Origin: Flammeovirga sp. EKP202
GTDB taxonomy: Bacteria > Bacteroidota > Bacteroidia > Cytophagales > Flammeovirgaceae
DNA length: 64,000 nucleotides
Assembly (NCBI RefSeq): GCF_014534745.1
Contig: NZ_JACVVP010000016.1
Location: 85,780-149,779, forward strand
Direction: 5' to 3'
Shown here: positions 53,990 to 62,429 of the stretch, piece after piece
Layout of the letters: the number at the start of each line of letters is the position of its first letter
Numbering within the stretch: position 1 is the first letter of the stretch
Made by a program: the position numbers and the translations under genes
The notes under the pieces: generated by a model
Told to the model about the DNA's origin: nothing
Databases searched by the model: none
Seen by the model: only the letters and a program-made list of their open reading frames with translations

Positions 53990-55030
53990 TTATGCTGTTG
54001 CGTTTTTTTGTTTGAATGTCTTATTGTCATGAGATATAGTGTTCTCTAGAACTTTAGAGTGATTCACTAATAATGCAATGTAGAATTGGCATCCAACGAT
54101 TAGTGAACCTAAGAGTAAATGTATTGGCTGAAGGAAAGCTGGAATACCGAAATGCCCCATAATAGCTCCCGATGCAATCACAACTCCAAAAAGACCTAAC
54201 ATTACTTTAGACCAGAATCTTGAAGGGTGATTAACTTCTGTACCAGAAAATATATGTTTTACAAAAATGATATTAAGGATCAATACTAGGATTGAAAAAG
54301 ATCTATGAACTAGGAATGTCCAGCCCAACTGATCTATCCATAATTCTCTTTGTTGCTCATCAAAACTTTTTGCAACGATATCTACAGACTCTCTTACTTG
54401 TGTTCCAAGAATGATCTGAAGGAATGACAACATCAAAATCCCAATCATCCATTTATTGATGGTCTTGATGTTATGTGGATCTTTATAGGTCAATTCTTTC
54501 TTGTGAGATCTTGCTACAGCGTAGATCAAAACACCAACAATGATTAGTGCGACCAACATGTGTAATGTGATTAATACAGGATGTAGATCTGATGATACTA
54601 CTTTTGATCCTAACCATCCTTCAAACCCAACAAGAACAAATGCTGTAAATGAGCACCAAGTCACAACTGGGTCTTCCTTTCTGTAAGAGAAAGAAAAAAC
54701 TAATGTTAGAAAAACGAAGAATCCAATCAATACTCCCACTAAGCGATTGACATATTCAATCCATGTTTTAATCGGTGAAAAGTCTGCAATTTCTCTTCCC
54801 TGAACTGCAAAAACTGTTTTATAATCTTCCGGAAGCTGACTGACATCTGTTGGTGGCACCCAAGTACCAAAACATTTAGGCCAATCGGGACATCCCATTC
54901 CAGAACCCGTACTTCTCACTATCCCTCCCACTAGAATTAAGAAAAATACTGCGTAGACAGTAATTACTCCAAATCTTCTGTAGAGTGCTCCGTTGTTTGT
55001 TAAATTCTTGCTGTTCATACTAAATATCAA
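53990..55030 (-). CDS. ctaA: Heme A synthase (COX15/CtaA)
   Basis: The 346-residue membrane enzyme oxidises the C8 methyl of heme O to give heme A. It has eight helices. The first extracytoplasmic loop carries VRSTGSGMGCPDWPKCFGTWVPP with the paired cysteines of the CtaA family, and the second loop carries WIEYVNRLVG; LHMLVAL and VHRSFSIL provide heme-ligand histidines, with HLLLGSLIVGCQ at the end. An ATG at 55018 (MNSKNLTNN) is a possible alternative start to 55030. ctaB follows immediately. A perfect Crp/Fnr-like palindrome lies 74-87 bases upstream of 55030. Confidence 0.94.
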   Translation of the reverse strand: MIFSMNSKNLTNNGALYRRFGVITVYAVFFLILVGGIVRSTGSGMGCPDWPKCFGTWVPPTDVSQLPEDYKTVFAVQGREIADFSPIKTWIEYVNRLVGVLIGFFVFLTLVFSFSYRKEDPVVTWCSFTAFVLVGFEGWLGSKVVSSDLHPVLITLHMLVALIIVGVLIYAVARSHKKELTYKDPHNIKTINKWMIGILMLSFLQIILGTQVRESVDIVAKSFDEQQRELWIDQLGWTFLVHRSFSILVLILNIIFVKHIFSGTEVNHPSRFWSKVMLGLFGVVIASGAIMGHFGIPAFLQPIHLLLGSLIVGCQFYIALLVNHSKVLENTISHDNKTFKQKNATA

Positions 55031-55103
55031 TTAACCTTTATTAAAAGGAACAAAGATCAACTCATAGGTTGTAACGCAAAAATATAAAAAACATCTGATT
55101 TAT

Positions 55104-55117
55104 ATGACATTTGTCAT
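55104..55117 (-). promoter_or_regulatory. Crp/Fnr-like palindrome upstream of ctaA
   Basis: ATGACA-TT-TGTCAT is a perfect dyad with the 5-N4-5 geometry of Crp/Fnr operators. It lies between the cyclic-nucleotide-domain gene and ctaA, and two related sites occur before the subunit III gene. Confidence 0.5.
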
Positions 55118-55141
55118 GTTTTATTTGTGATAAAATTCACC

Positions 55142-55663
55142 TTAAAACGGCATAAAAGCTCTTCCAAGGTCAAAAAATCCAAATGATTCTTTATAAGCAC
55201 GGAACAAATGAGCTGTAAACCTGTCATATATCTCTGCCATGCTTGTCATCATTTTCGCTTTGATTTTATTGTTTTCCTCAAAAATATTGTGAATTACTGC
55301 TTGAGGAATTACATAAACATCGGCGTGATCTGAGAAGCAAACGGCATTGTAAGGACGGTTTGTACCTTCCAAAATTGCGTTATCACCAAAAGTTTCCGTA
55401 GCCTTTAGGTGAACTAAATCTTCAAATTTATCTTCAATATCAATGTTCAAAGTCACGATACCTCTAGAAATAAGATACAGTGCTTGACTTGGGTCATCTC
55501 TAAAAAATATCACTTCCCCTTTAGTATAGTGTCTAAGGTGTAAATGAGGAGTAAACTTCGAGAGTTCATCGTCTGTTAGTTTGGAAAACAAGATGCCTCT
55601 TCTCATAAAATCGAAAAGTGTTCTTTCTTCGTTATTATATGTCTTTTTGAAGATATTAAACAT
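55142..55663 (-). CDS. Cyclic nucleotide-binding domain protein without DNA-binding domain
   Basis: The 173-residue protein contains a single Crp-type beta-roll (about 22-130: LFSKLTDDELSKFTPHLHLRHYTKGEVIFFRDD, LYLISRGIVTL, TFGDNAILEG-x-N-R-P-Y). The usual R-x-S/A phosphate-binding end of the cassette is NRPYNAV. A helix follows (130-155), but there is no winged-helix DNA-binding domain. It is thus a stand-alone sensor or a scaffold rather than a transcription factor. It lies 16 bases behind tilS on the same strand. Confidence 0.87.
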   Translation of the reverse strand: MFNIFKKTYNNEERTLFDFMRRGILFSKLTDDELSKFTPHLHLRHYTKGEVIFFRDDPSQALYLISRGIVTLNIDIEDKFEDLVHLKATETFGDNAILEGTNRPYNAVCFSDHADVYVIPQAVIHNIFEENNKIKAKMMTSMAEIYDRFTAHLFRAYKESFGFFDLGRAFMPF

Positions 55664-55679
55664 GAACGTATATCTAGTA

Positions 55680-57038
55680 TTAATGCTTTTCTATAGAAAT
55701 CATCATCAATTTGCAAGGAAAATTCGTTATTCTCAAACTTTCTGAATTTCTAATTCCCAAAACGCTCAATATTTCTCCATCCTTGGATTCCAAAACTAAA
55801 ATTTCACTTCTCAAGTATTGTGGTATTTTTTCATCCTGTAATAAATCAAAAACTTTCTTACTTCCATTTCTCATTCCGAAAGGTTTAATTCTATCTCCTT
55901 TTTTTACATTTCTGATTGTTAGAGGAAACAGACTTTCTGGAATGTAGATATCATCCAAACTCATTTCATCTACTGAATGAATCTGCTTTTCCACAACGAC
56001 TACTTTATTATGCTTATGAAAGAATTCTTTTTCCTCACTTGTAATATTAGTAGCCAAGCTAAAATCAGATTCATGATCAGCAACCTCCTTTAATATTGTA
56101 TCATTTTGAGTCGTATAAAGTGCCATCACTTTATTCGTTGAATAATAGACTAGAGAAGATTTATCTTTATTTTGATATAAATCCTTCACTGTATTATAAT
56201 CAAACTGATAAGGTTTTAGATAATAAAACAGCAAAATCTCATCGATACTTTGAATATCTCTAAGTGTGATACTTATCTCTTCTTCCGACTCCTTGACATA
56301 CTTCTTTTTAAAGATTTCGAGCTGATAAAATAGGTTTTGTTCGACTTTATAAAATAACTCTGATGATAATTGAATTGTTTTCTCAACCGATGGATTTATT
56401 TCTTTTAAAATTGGAATTACTAAATGTCTCAGTTTATTTCTAGCATATTTAGTAGATTGATTAGATTGATCTTCTCTCCATTCCCATTTACTTTCTTGAG
56501 CAATTTGTATTATTTCCTCTTTTGATAAAAATAAAAGTGGACGAATGATATTACCTCTTTTTGGTAGTATTCCATGAAGACCCTCAATACCAGTCCCTTT
56601 AGTTAGATTAAAAAGTATTGTTTCTAAATGATCAGATTTGTGATGTGCTGTAGCAATGAAGTCGTAATTATTTTCTTTAAGAATATACTGAAACCAATCA
56701 TACCTCAACTTTCTAGCTACCATCTGAATGGATTGCTGATCTTCTTCAACTTTTTTGGCTGTATCTACTTTCTTAACAAAAATTGGAACGTTCATCTTCT
56801 TCGCAAAATCTCTTGCAAATTGTTCATCTTGTTCTGAATCCTCTCCTCTTAGCTGAAAATTCATATGTGCCAATGCAAAATCAACTTTATTTACCTTGAG
56901 TAATAAGGCAAGAACCACTGAATCTACACCCCCACTAAATGCTAATAATAGCTTATTTTTATGGGTTTGAACGCCGATTCGATTAAGAAAAGTTAAAAAT
57001 TGGTCATTAACTGTTTTACGAATGTCTATCATATACAA
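55680..57038 (-). CDS. tilS: tRNA(Ile)-lysidine synthase
   Basis: The 452-residue enzyme changes C34 of tRNA-Ile(CAU) to lysidine so that it reads AUA. The PP-loop AFSGGVDSVVLALLL (about 33-47) binds ATP, and the N-terminal domain continues with LAHMNFQLRGEDSEQDE and ATAHHKSDHLETILFNLTKGTGIEGLHGI. The C-terminal TilS domain (about 375-452) has RNVKKGDRIKPFGMRNGSKKVFDLLQDEKIP. A second ATG at 57032 (MIDIRK) is an equally good start. The cyclic-nucleotide-domain gene follows after 16 bases. A degenerate copy of the MITE-like repeat lies immediately upstream. Confidence 0.95.
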   Translation of the reverse strand: MYMIDIRKTVNDQFLTFLNRIGVQTHKNKLLLAFSGGVDSVVLALLLKVNKVDFALAHMNFQLRGEDSEQDEQFARDFAKKMNVPIFVKKVDTAKKVEEDQQSIQMVARKLRYDWFQYILKENNYDFIATAHHKSDHLETILFNLTKGTGIEGLHGILPKRGNIIRPLLFLSKEEIIQIAQESKWEWREDQSNQSTKYARNKLRHLVIPILKEINPSVEKTIQLSSELFYKVEQNLFYQLEIFKKKYVKESEEEISITLRDIQSIDEILLFYYLKPYQFDYNTVKDLYQNKDKSSLVYYSTNKVMALYTTQNDTILKEVADHESDFSLATNITSEEKEFFHKHNKVVVVEKQIHSVDEMSLDDIYIPESLFPLTIRNVKKGDRIKPFGMRNGSKKVFDLLQDEKIPQYLRSEILVLESKDGEILSVLGIRNSESLRITNFPCKLMMISIEKH

Positions 57039-57191
57039 GTAAGCACTTGGTCAAAAATAATTAACAAGAAATTCTAAGTATTTCCAAAGATCCCATCTCT
57101 AAAAGACTGTTTTGTTTGATGTTTTTTAGAAGAAGTAATCATAAAACAATATTAAGAATTAATGCGAATTATTTTTATCTCAGTCCTTATT
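57039..57191 (+). mobile_element. Degenerate third copy of the MITE-like repeat
   Basis: The right half (57121-57190) aligns without gaps to the right half of the copy at 61130-61293, including GTTTTTT, GTAATC, AAAACAATA and the end TCTCAGTCCTTAT. The left end (57041-57085) keeps ACT, GTCAAAAATAA and AATTCTAA blocks. It is about 12 bases shorter and clearly older than the other two copies. It fills most of the gap upstream of tilS. Confidence 0.6.
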
Positions 57192-57406
57192 TATTATGCT
57201 AACTTAAATTTTACCGCTTGGAGTCAAATTAATTACAAATATTTTTCCATTAAAAGCACACGAAATATTGTTTTTAGACGCAACTAGGATAAATTTGCAT
57301 TCTTGTAATGTTTACTGAATAGTCTACAAAACATGGATCACCGCTTTTAATTGAGTAATCTTTCTCTCACTAAATTGTGATCACATTTTTAAGCAGCAAA
57401 AATACA
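57192..57406. other. Upstream region of the OstA-like gene
   Basis: With the repeat before it, this makes a non-coding stretch of about 370 bases. It carries a TTG (57268-57270) and TAAATTTG (57290-57297) promoter separated by 19 bases. No other feature is seen. Confidence 0.4.
57268..57297 (+). promoter_or_regulatory. Bacteroidota-type promoter of the OstA-like gene
   Basis: TTG at 57268-57270 and TAAATTTG at 57290-57297 with a 19-base spacer match the -33/-7 pattern of the phylum, about 110 bases before the likely ATG at 57407. Confidence 0.6.
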
Positions 57407-59077
57407 ATGAAGAAACAGATTTTATTTAGCATTTTTATTTTGATTTCCTTACTTCAAAGTTTTCAATCTTATGGACAGCAAGAAGATAAAGTTAGGATAA
57501 AAGCTGCTAGATCTAAAGGTATCCCTGGATATAGAGTTTTTTACAGTGCCCCTGGAAAAAGGGTAATACTAACTCAACAATCAACAACTATTTATTGCGA
57601 TGAAGCGCGTCAAAATAGTAAGACAGAAGATGTAGTTGCTACGGGTAATGTGATTGTTGTTGACAAAAAAACTAAAATATACGGTGACAAACTTGACTAT
57701 AGAAAAACAAAAGGTGAAGTAGTAATTACTGGCCGAATTGTAAAACTGATAGATGAAGACGTTACATTAACCACTGACAAGCTGTATTACTATACTGCCA
57801 CTAAAGAAGCTAAATACCTAACAGGTGGTAAAGTTATTCAAGAGTCAATGGTCCTAACATCTATTGAAGGTTATCTTCAAAAGAAAGAATTAATCTTTAT
57901 CAAAGATGTGGTCATGGATGACTCTGTACAGGTTCAACACCTCGAAACAGAAAAATTAATCTATGACAGAGAAACTAAAATCTCAACATTTAATACACGT
58001 ACAACCATCACTAGTAAAGATGGAGATGTAGTTGCAAATGCTGGCACGTACAACAATGGCAATGGTATGGTACACTTTGAAGGTTCTGCTGTTGTTGAGA
58101 ATGAAAAGTACATCCTGATCGGTGATAAAATTGACACTAATAAAGATACAGGAGACAGTAAAGCTTTTGGTAATGTAGTATTCTTCAGTAAGCAAGACAC
58201 TGCAATGATCTATGCAGATGTCGTTATCCACAAAGACAGTTCAACATTTGCATATGGCGACGCTCTAATGTCGAAACCTATCAAAGGAAACTGGATGGAT
58301 ATGTATTACCTAGCCGCTGATACACTTCACTCTATTAACGATACTACTACGCAAGAAAATACTTTATATGCCTACCATAATGTAGCGATGTGGTCTCACG
58401 ACATGAAATCAAGATGTGACTCGTTAGTTTACTTCTACAATGACTCAATGATTTATTTCTATGATGATCCTAGAATTTGGGCTCAGAAGTCGCAAATGAC
58501 AGCAACAACAATTAGAACAGATATCACATCTAAGGGTGTTGAGCGATTGTATTTGAATAGAAATGGCTTTATTATTTCTGAAGATACAATTGAAAACTTC
58601 AACCAAGTAAAAGGTAAAAAAATCATTGCACATTTTGAGGATAACGAACTTTATAAAGTAGATGTAAAAGGTAATGGCATGACTAGGTTCTTCCAATTAA
58701 CAGAAGACAAAAAACATATTTACGCCCTTAACAAATCTTCCTGCCCTTCGATGTCTATTTACTTTGTGCAAGATAACGAAGTAGAAAACATCATCTATAA
58801 TGCCAAACATAATTCAAATGTATTACCTCCAAGTAAGATCCAAAAACCGGATATGTACTTACCAGGTTTTAAAAATAGGTTTAATGAAATGCCACCTAGA
58901 GAGGAACTCCTGGAAAGAATTAGGTTGAGAAGTGATTTACCAGACCCTATGCCTAGGGACCCTGTTAAACAAGCCGATCAGATTAAAATTCTTTGGGATG
59001 GGTCTCAGGTATTGAATAAATTCTACAATGGTGAGAAGCTTTTTGATCCTACCCGATTGAGAAAGAAGAAACAATAA
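57407..59077 (+). CDS. OstA-like protein (LptA-related)
   Basis: The 556-residue protein has a signal peptide (MKKQILFSIFILISLLQS, cleavage near SYGQ). An ATG at 57377 would add ten non-signal residues in front, so 57407 is chosen. Residues about 35-320 form repeated beta-jellyroll strands of the OstA/LptA type: NSKTEDVVATGNVIVVDKKTKIYGDKLDYRK and GDVVANAGTYNNGNGMVHFEGSAVV show the TGNV and Y-x-x-x-x-G-x-x-x-F-x-G repeats. In Proteobacteria LptA bridges lipopolysaccharide across the periplasm, but the Bacteroidota form is about three times longer. The C-terminal part (about 320-556) continues the repeats and ends in a basic helix. Confidence 0.87.
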   Translation: MKKQILFSIFILISLLQSFQSYGQQEDKVRIKAARSKGIPGYRVFYSAPGKRVILTQQSTTIYCDEARQNSKTEDVVATGNVIVVDKKTKIYGDKLDYRKTKGEVVITGRIVKLIDEDVTLTTDKLYYYTATKEAKYLTGGKVIQESMVLTSIEGYLQKKELIFIKDVVMDDSVQVQHLETEKLIYDRETKISTFNTRTTITSKDGDVVANAGTYNNGNGMVHFEGSAVVENEKYILIGDKIDTNKDTGDSKAFGNVVFFSKQDTAMIYADVVIHKDSSTFAYGDALMSKPIKGNWMDMYYLAADTLHSINDTTTQENTLYAYHNVAMWSHDMKSRCDSLVYFYNDSMIYFYDDPRIWAQKSQMTATTIRTDITSKGVERLYLNRNGFIISEDTIENFNQVKGKKIIAHFEDNELYKVDVKGNGMTRFFQLTEDKKHIYALNKSSCPSMSIYFVQDNEVENIIYNAKHNSNVLPPSKIQKPDMYLPGFKNRFNEMPPREELLERIRLRSDLPDPMPRDPVKQADQIKILWDGSQVLNKFYNGEKLFDPTRLRKKKQ

Positions 59078-59115
59078 TCTAAATCAGGTACAAATCATTT
59101 GAAATCACAAGAACA

Positions 59116-59156
59116 AAGAAAAAGGATTGTGCTCTAAGCTCAATCCTTTTTTATAA
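59116..59156 (+). terminator. Terminator of the OstA-like gene
   Basis: AAAAGGATTG pairs with CAATCCTTTT across an 11-base loop, followed by T residues. Confidence 0.88.
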
Positions 59157-59338
59157 ATTAAAATGAACATGACATTAGTTTGTCAAACAATCTAATTGGA
59201 GCATTAATTACTTCTATTAAAATAATTTATTTTACTTTCAATATTAGCACAATCACATTACACTCTAACTTTCTGAAGATGGAGGTATGATACTTTATAC
59301 TAAGAAATACCAATTCCATTAGAATACTCGCATTAAAC

Positions 59339-59506
59339 TCACCCTTCTTTTAAAGCCTTGATTTTATCTTCCAATTCCTTGGCTTTCTTCACAAACTTTT
59401 GTTGTTTTTTCAAGGAAGGTAAGACCTCTAGGTCTTGGTTTAAGGTAGCTAAATGTTGTTCTAATTCTTTTTCTAATTCCTCTAGTTGTTCTTTTTTCGA
59501 TTTCAT
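59339..59506 (-). CDS. Small coiled-coil protein
   Basis: A short reading frame whose best start is the ATG at 59506, giving 55 residues (MKSKKEQLEELEKELEQHL and on); an earlier ATG at 59551 adds 15 residues of lower quality. Almost the whole length is a charged heptad coiled coil: LEELEKELEQHLATL and FVKKAKELEDKIKALK. No family is recognised. Glu/Lys-rich composition can arise by chance in AT-rich DNA, but the length, start and regular heptads favour a real gene. Confidence 0.45.
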   Translation of the reverse strand: MKSKKEQLEELEKELEQHLATLNQDLEVLPSLKKQQKFVKKAKELEDKIKALKEG

Positions 59507-59705
59507 ATCTTCGGTATTAATATTTTGAATCAATATATTTTTGTCCTTCAAAAAGAAGTGAGCTCAAAGGTAAAAGATAAACTTTATCAGACAAATGCTC
59601 ATTTTCATTGATTAGGAATTATTCTTTGAAAGAGGAGAATTAATGATCGGATAAAAATTGCGAATCTGAACTTATAAGCATCAAGACAAAAAGAGAATTA
59701 TTTGT

Positions 59706-60563
59706 ATGACAACTGACATCATTGAAATTAATAATTTTGTGGTTCTAACAGACTCCACCGATGCTAAAGAAGCTGAAGTCTATCAATGTCAATTCGATCA
59801 GGAAATGATAGGTATCTCCTTTTATGATTCTGGCAATGTAAAAATAAAAGTGGAGTATAGTGATGGTCAACAAACATTAGAGAGTAGTAAGGGAATGGCC
59901 ATGTCTTTTTATGGAGATAATACGGTAAAGTTTTCTCATCAAATCGATCAAAAAGAACCTTTGCACTCTGTCAGTATTTTCTCTACTGTCGAGCATATTA
60001 ATCAGTTACAGGATCAGGAGAAATCACTTTTTGTAACTTATCTCTCTAATTTGCTACACTCCCCCAATGCTTTTGAACTAGGGGCAAAAGTGACAATGAA
60101 TGCAGAAATGCATCTTACGATTTCAAAGATTTTCCAAACTCCATTTCAAAATTCTACCCGATTACTGTTTCTGAAGAGTCAGGTCCTTGAATTACTTTCT
60201 CATTATTTCTCACAAATCGAAGAAAAACCAAAAGTTCTTTTTACAGAAGAAGACCAAGAGCAGCTCTTTAAGGCCAAGGAAATTATCCTTCAAAACATGA
60301 ACAAACCCCCTACGCTCTCTGAACTTTCCAAACTTGTAGGAATGAATAATAATAAGCTCAATAAAAATTTCAAAATGTTATTTGGTGTCCCAGTCTTTAA
60401 GTACCTACAACTACAAAGACTCAGTAAAGCCTATCAACTTCTTAAAGACAATAACATGACTGTACAGGAAGTCGCTTGGTTTGTGGGCTATGATAGTTTG
60501 AGCTCTTTTTCCAATGCATTTCAAAAACAATATGGCTGCCGACCAAGTGCAATGATGATATAA
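59706..60563 (+). CDS. AraC-family transcriptional regulator
   Basis: The 285-residue protein has a C-terminal AraC DNA-binding domain (about 187-285) with two helix-turn-helix units: PTLSELSKLVGMNNNKLNKNFK and MTVQEVAWFVGYDSLSSFSNAF followed by Q-x-x-G-C-R-P-S. The N-terminal part (about 1-170) is beta-rich and is not a recognised ligand domain; such proteins in Bacteroidota often sense small molecules. The DUF4345-like gene starts 94 bases downstream on the same strand and may be its target. No -7 element stands out. Confidence 0.9.
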   Translation: MTTDIIEINNFVVLTDSTDAKEAEVYQCQFDQEMIGISFYDSGNVKIKVEYSDGQQTLESSKGMAMSFYGDNTVKFSHQIDQKEPLHSVSIFSTVEHINQLQDQEKSLFVTYLSNLLHSPNAFELGAKVTMNAEMHLTISKIFQTPFQNSTRLLFLKSQVLELLSHYFSQIEEKPKVLFTEEDQEQLFKAKEIILQNMNKPPTLSELSKLVGMNNNKLNKNFKMLFGVPVFKYLQLQRLSKAYQLLKDNNMTVQEVAWFVGYDSLSSFSNAFQKQYGCRPSAMMI

Positions 60564-60657
60564 TTTTTTTGAAACAAATCAGAATTATTTTCAAACAAGT
60601 GAAGTAAAAGCGATGACTGTACCTTTGAATTAGTAAAAAATTAAAGATCTGATTCAA

Positions 60658-61077
60658 ATGAAAAATTCAACTATTATTACAGTATTCCTTTCTCTAAGTG
60701 CTATTGTAGGACTTTATGTTGGCGGCAGCTTACTCTTCTCTCCTGCAGCATTACAAGCTCAAAGTGATATTATTATCGAAAGCCCAAGTCATTTTAGTGA
60801 AACAAGAGCTCCGGGTGCAGCAATATTCTTTTCTACTTTCTTTATCATCTTAGGCATTTTCAAATCAAATTGGCGCTCTAACGCTCTATTTTTATCTGCA
60901 TTACTATTTAATGCTTACGGGCTAGGTCGGTTATTGAGTTATTTCTTAGATGGAAAACCAGCAGATGGTTTGGTAGCTGCTATGATTGGCGAATTATTTT
61001 TTGGGGTTATAGCATTATTCCTTTACATCAAAATAAAAAAAGAGAAAGTGTTTGATAAAGAATTAATCATGAAATAG
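60658..61077 (+). CDS. DUF4345-like four-helix membrane protein
   Basis: The 139-residue protein has four membrane segments (about 6-28, 57-73, 79-97 and 107-127). The SETRAPGAAIFFSTFFIILGIF and NAYGLGRLLSYFLDGKPADGLV blocks fit DUF4345, a family often next to AraC-type regulators. Its function is unknown. It probably depends on the AraC gene 94 bases upstream. Confidence 0.75.
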   Translation: MKNSTIITVFLSLSAIVGLYVGGSLLFSPAALQAQSDIIIESPSHFSETRAPGAAIFFSTFFIILGIFKSNWRSNALFLSALLFNAYGLGRLLSYFLDGKPADGLVAAMIGELFFGVIALFLYIKIKKEKVFDKELIMK

Positions 61078-61129
61078 AATAGTCAATATTATAAGTCTTA
61101 TCATTGAATTTTATAAAAATTAATTACTG

Positions 61130-61293
61130 ATAAGTACTAAGACAAAAATAAATCATAGTTAATTCTTATTTATTTTTTGTGAGTACAACGCTAAAAAACG
61201 TATAAATAGTGGTTCTATTTAAAGTTTTTTGAAGGCAGTAATCGCAAAACAATAAATGGAATTAGTGGTATATAATTTTGTCTTGGTACTTAT
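61130..61293 (+). mobile_element. MITE-like element, copy A (164 bp)
   Basis: The element has terminal inverted repeats: ATAAGTACTAAGACAAAA at the left matches the reverse complement of TTTTGTCTTGGTACTTAT at the right with one mismatch. It aligns without gaps over its whole length to the inverted copy at 63717-63880, with roughly 85 percent identity by eye. The ends can be read as flanked by TA, which would fit a mariner/IS630-type target, but this is inference. It codes for nothing. Confidence 0.72.
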
Positions 61294-61339
61294 ACTTCAG
61301 TTTTCTACATAGAATATCCAAAGTAAACTTTTAAAAGAA

Positions 61340-61380
61340 AGAAACAGCACTAAGATAAAAACTTAATGCTGTTTCTGTTA
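61340..61380 (-). terminator. Terminator of menA
   Basis: AAACAGCAcTAAG pairs with CTTAaTGCTGTTT; on the minus strand TTCTTTCTTTT follows. Confidence 0.8.
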
Positions 61381-61414
61381 TTTCAATCTTTAAGAGTTAT
61401 TTAGAATGAAGCAC

Positions 61415-62332
61415 CTATAACCCTAAATCTATATATAAAGGTAGTAGTTGTCCAATACCAAATGTCAATGAAAATAGTAAAGAAGACATTGCCATTTGTT
61501 TTAAATAGGGATCTAACTCTGATGGCTGATCCAATCTTGTCACTGCCATACCATTTTTTCTCAAAAGTGGAAAAGTTAAAATAAACAACCACTGTAAAGG
61601 CGATTCGAAATTATAGGAAACATAAAGTAACGCTAATCCCATTGCTGAGAATAATAAGGTCCAGTGGTATAAAACTGCCCATTTTCTTCCAATACGAACA
61701 GGAACAGATTTCTTACCAGCCTTAATATCTGATTCAATATCTCTTATATTATTCACGTTGAGTACTGCTACTGCCAATAATCCGCAAGCAGATGCAGGAA
61801 ACAACAACAATACATCTAACTCTTTCACCTGTAAATAATAGCTACCAATCACTCCTACTAATCCAAAGAAAATATAAACACTCAAATCTCCAAGACCTGC
61901 GTATCCATAAGGTTTCTTACCTGCAGTATACGTTATTGCCGCAATGATTGACAAGACTCCTAAACCTAAGAAGTAGAAGAACTCCGTCCATGAGGATAGA
62001 CTTATATATAATAAGGTCAAACCTGAAAATAAAGACAACGCACTAAAAATGATCATTGCCGTTTTCATTGCACCCAATGAAATGGCTCCAGACTGTACTG
62101 CTCTTGAGGGACCTTCTCGCTCTTCATGATCTGCTCCATGCACTGAATCCCCGTAATCATTTGCTAAGTTGGATAGTATTTGTAAAAAAATTGTAGTTAA
62201 AACACACAAACCTACAATTTCAAAACTGAAATACTCTTCTAATTGTCTATATGCTAGCAAACTACCAAGAATGATACTTGATAATGCGAGTGGAAGTGTT
62301 CGTAATCTAAAGGCCTGGATCCAAGCTTTCAT
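61415..62332 (-). CDS. menA: 1,4-dihydroxy-2-naphthoate polyprenyltransferase
   Basis: The 305-residue UbiA-family membrane enzyme attaches the polyprenyl tail in menaquinone synthesis. The first Asp-rich motif is NLANDYGDSVHGADHEEREGP (about 56-76) with the N-D-x-x-D pattern, the second is NNIRDIESDIKAGKKSVPVRIG (about 193-214). Eight to nine helices are visible. It belongs to the MenA rather than UbiA branch because of the D-x-x-x-G-x-D spacing and RTLPLALSSIILG start. Menaquinone feeds the respiratory chain whose oxidase genes lie 7-12 kb away. Confidence 0.93.
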   Translation of the reverse strand: MKAWIQAFRLRTLPLALSSIILGSLLAYRQLEEYFSFEIVGLCVLTTIFLQILSNLANDYGDSVHGADHEEREGPSRAVQSGAISLGAMKTAMIIFSALSLFSGLTLLYISLSSWTEFFYFLGLGVLSIIAAITYTAGKKPYGYAGLGDLSVYIFFGLVGVIGSYYLQVKELDVLLLFPASACGLLAVAVLNVNNIRDIESDIKAGKKSVPVRIGRKWAVLYHWTLLFSAMGLALLYVSYNFESPLQWLFILTFPLLRKNGMAVTRLDQPSELDPYLKQMAMSSLLFSLTFGIGQLLPLYIDLGL

Positions 62333-62429
62333 CGTAAAATAAATTATGTTCTTTAAAAAGTTCTGACAATATTACTTTCTTTATACGACAAAAGCACATC
62401 TATTTTATAACGTTTAGAGAGAAATTAAC

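Larger units (their letters stand above)
61078..61414. other. Convergent non-coding region holding a MITE-like copy and a terminator
   Basis: Nearly all of these 340 bases are accounted for by the repeat element at 61130-61293 and the menA terminator hairpin at 61340-61380. Confidence 0.6.

Noticed and set aside
53989..54030. Longer ctaB start overlapping ctaA by 41 bases
   Set aside because: The 14 extra residues are polar and unlike CtaB starts, while the ATG at 53988 sits 1 base from the ctaA stop, the usual operon spacing.
59165..59185. ATGACATTAGTTTGTCA as a further Crp/Fnr-like site
   Set aside because: The half-sites are farther apart than in the oxidase-region sites and no gene start suits it.
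59674..59705. ATAAGCATCAAGACAAAAAG as a fourth repeat-element end upstream of the AraC gene
   Set aside because: Only the terminal 18 bases resemble the MITE-like end and the coding region starts straight after; chance is more likely.
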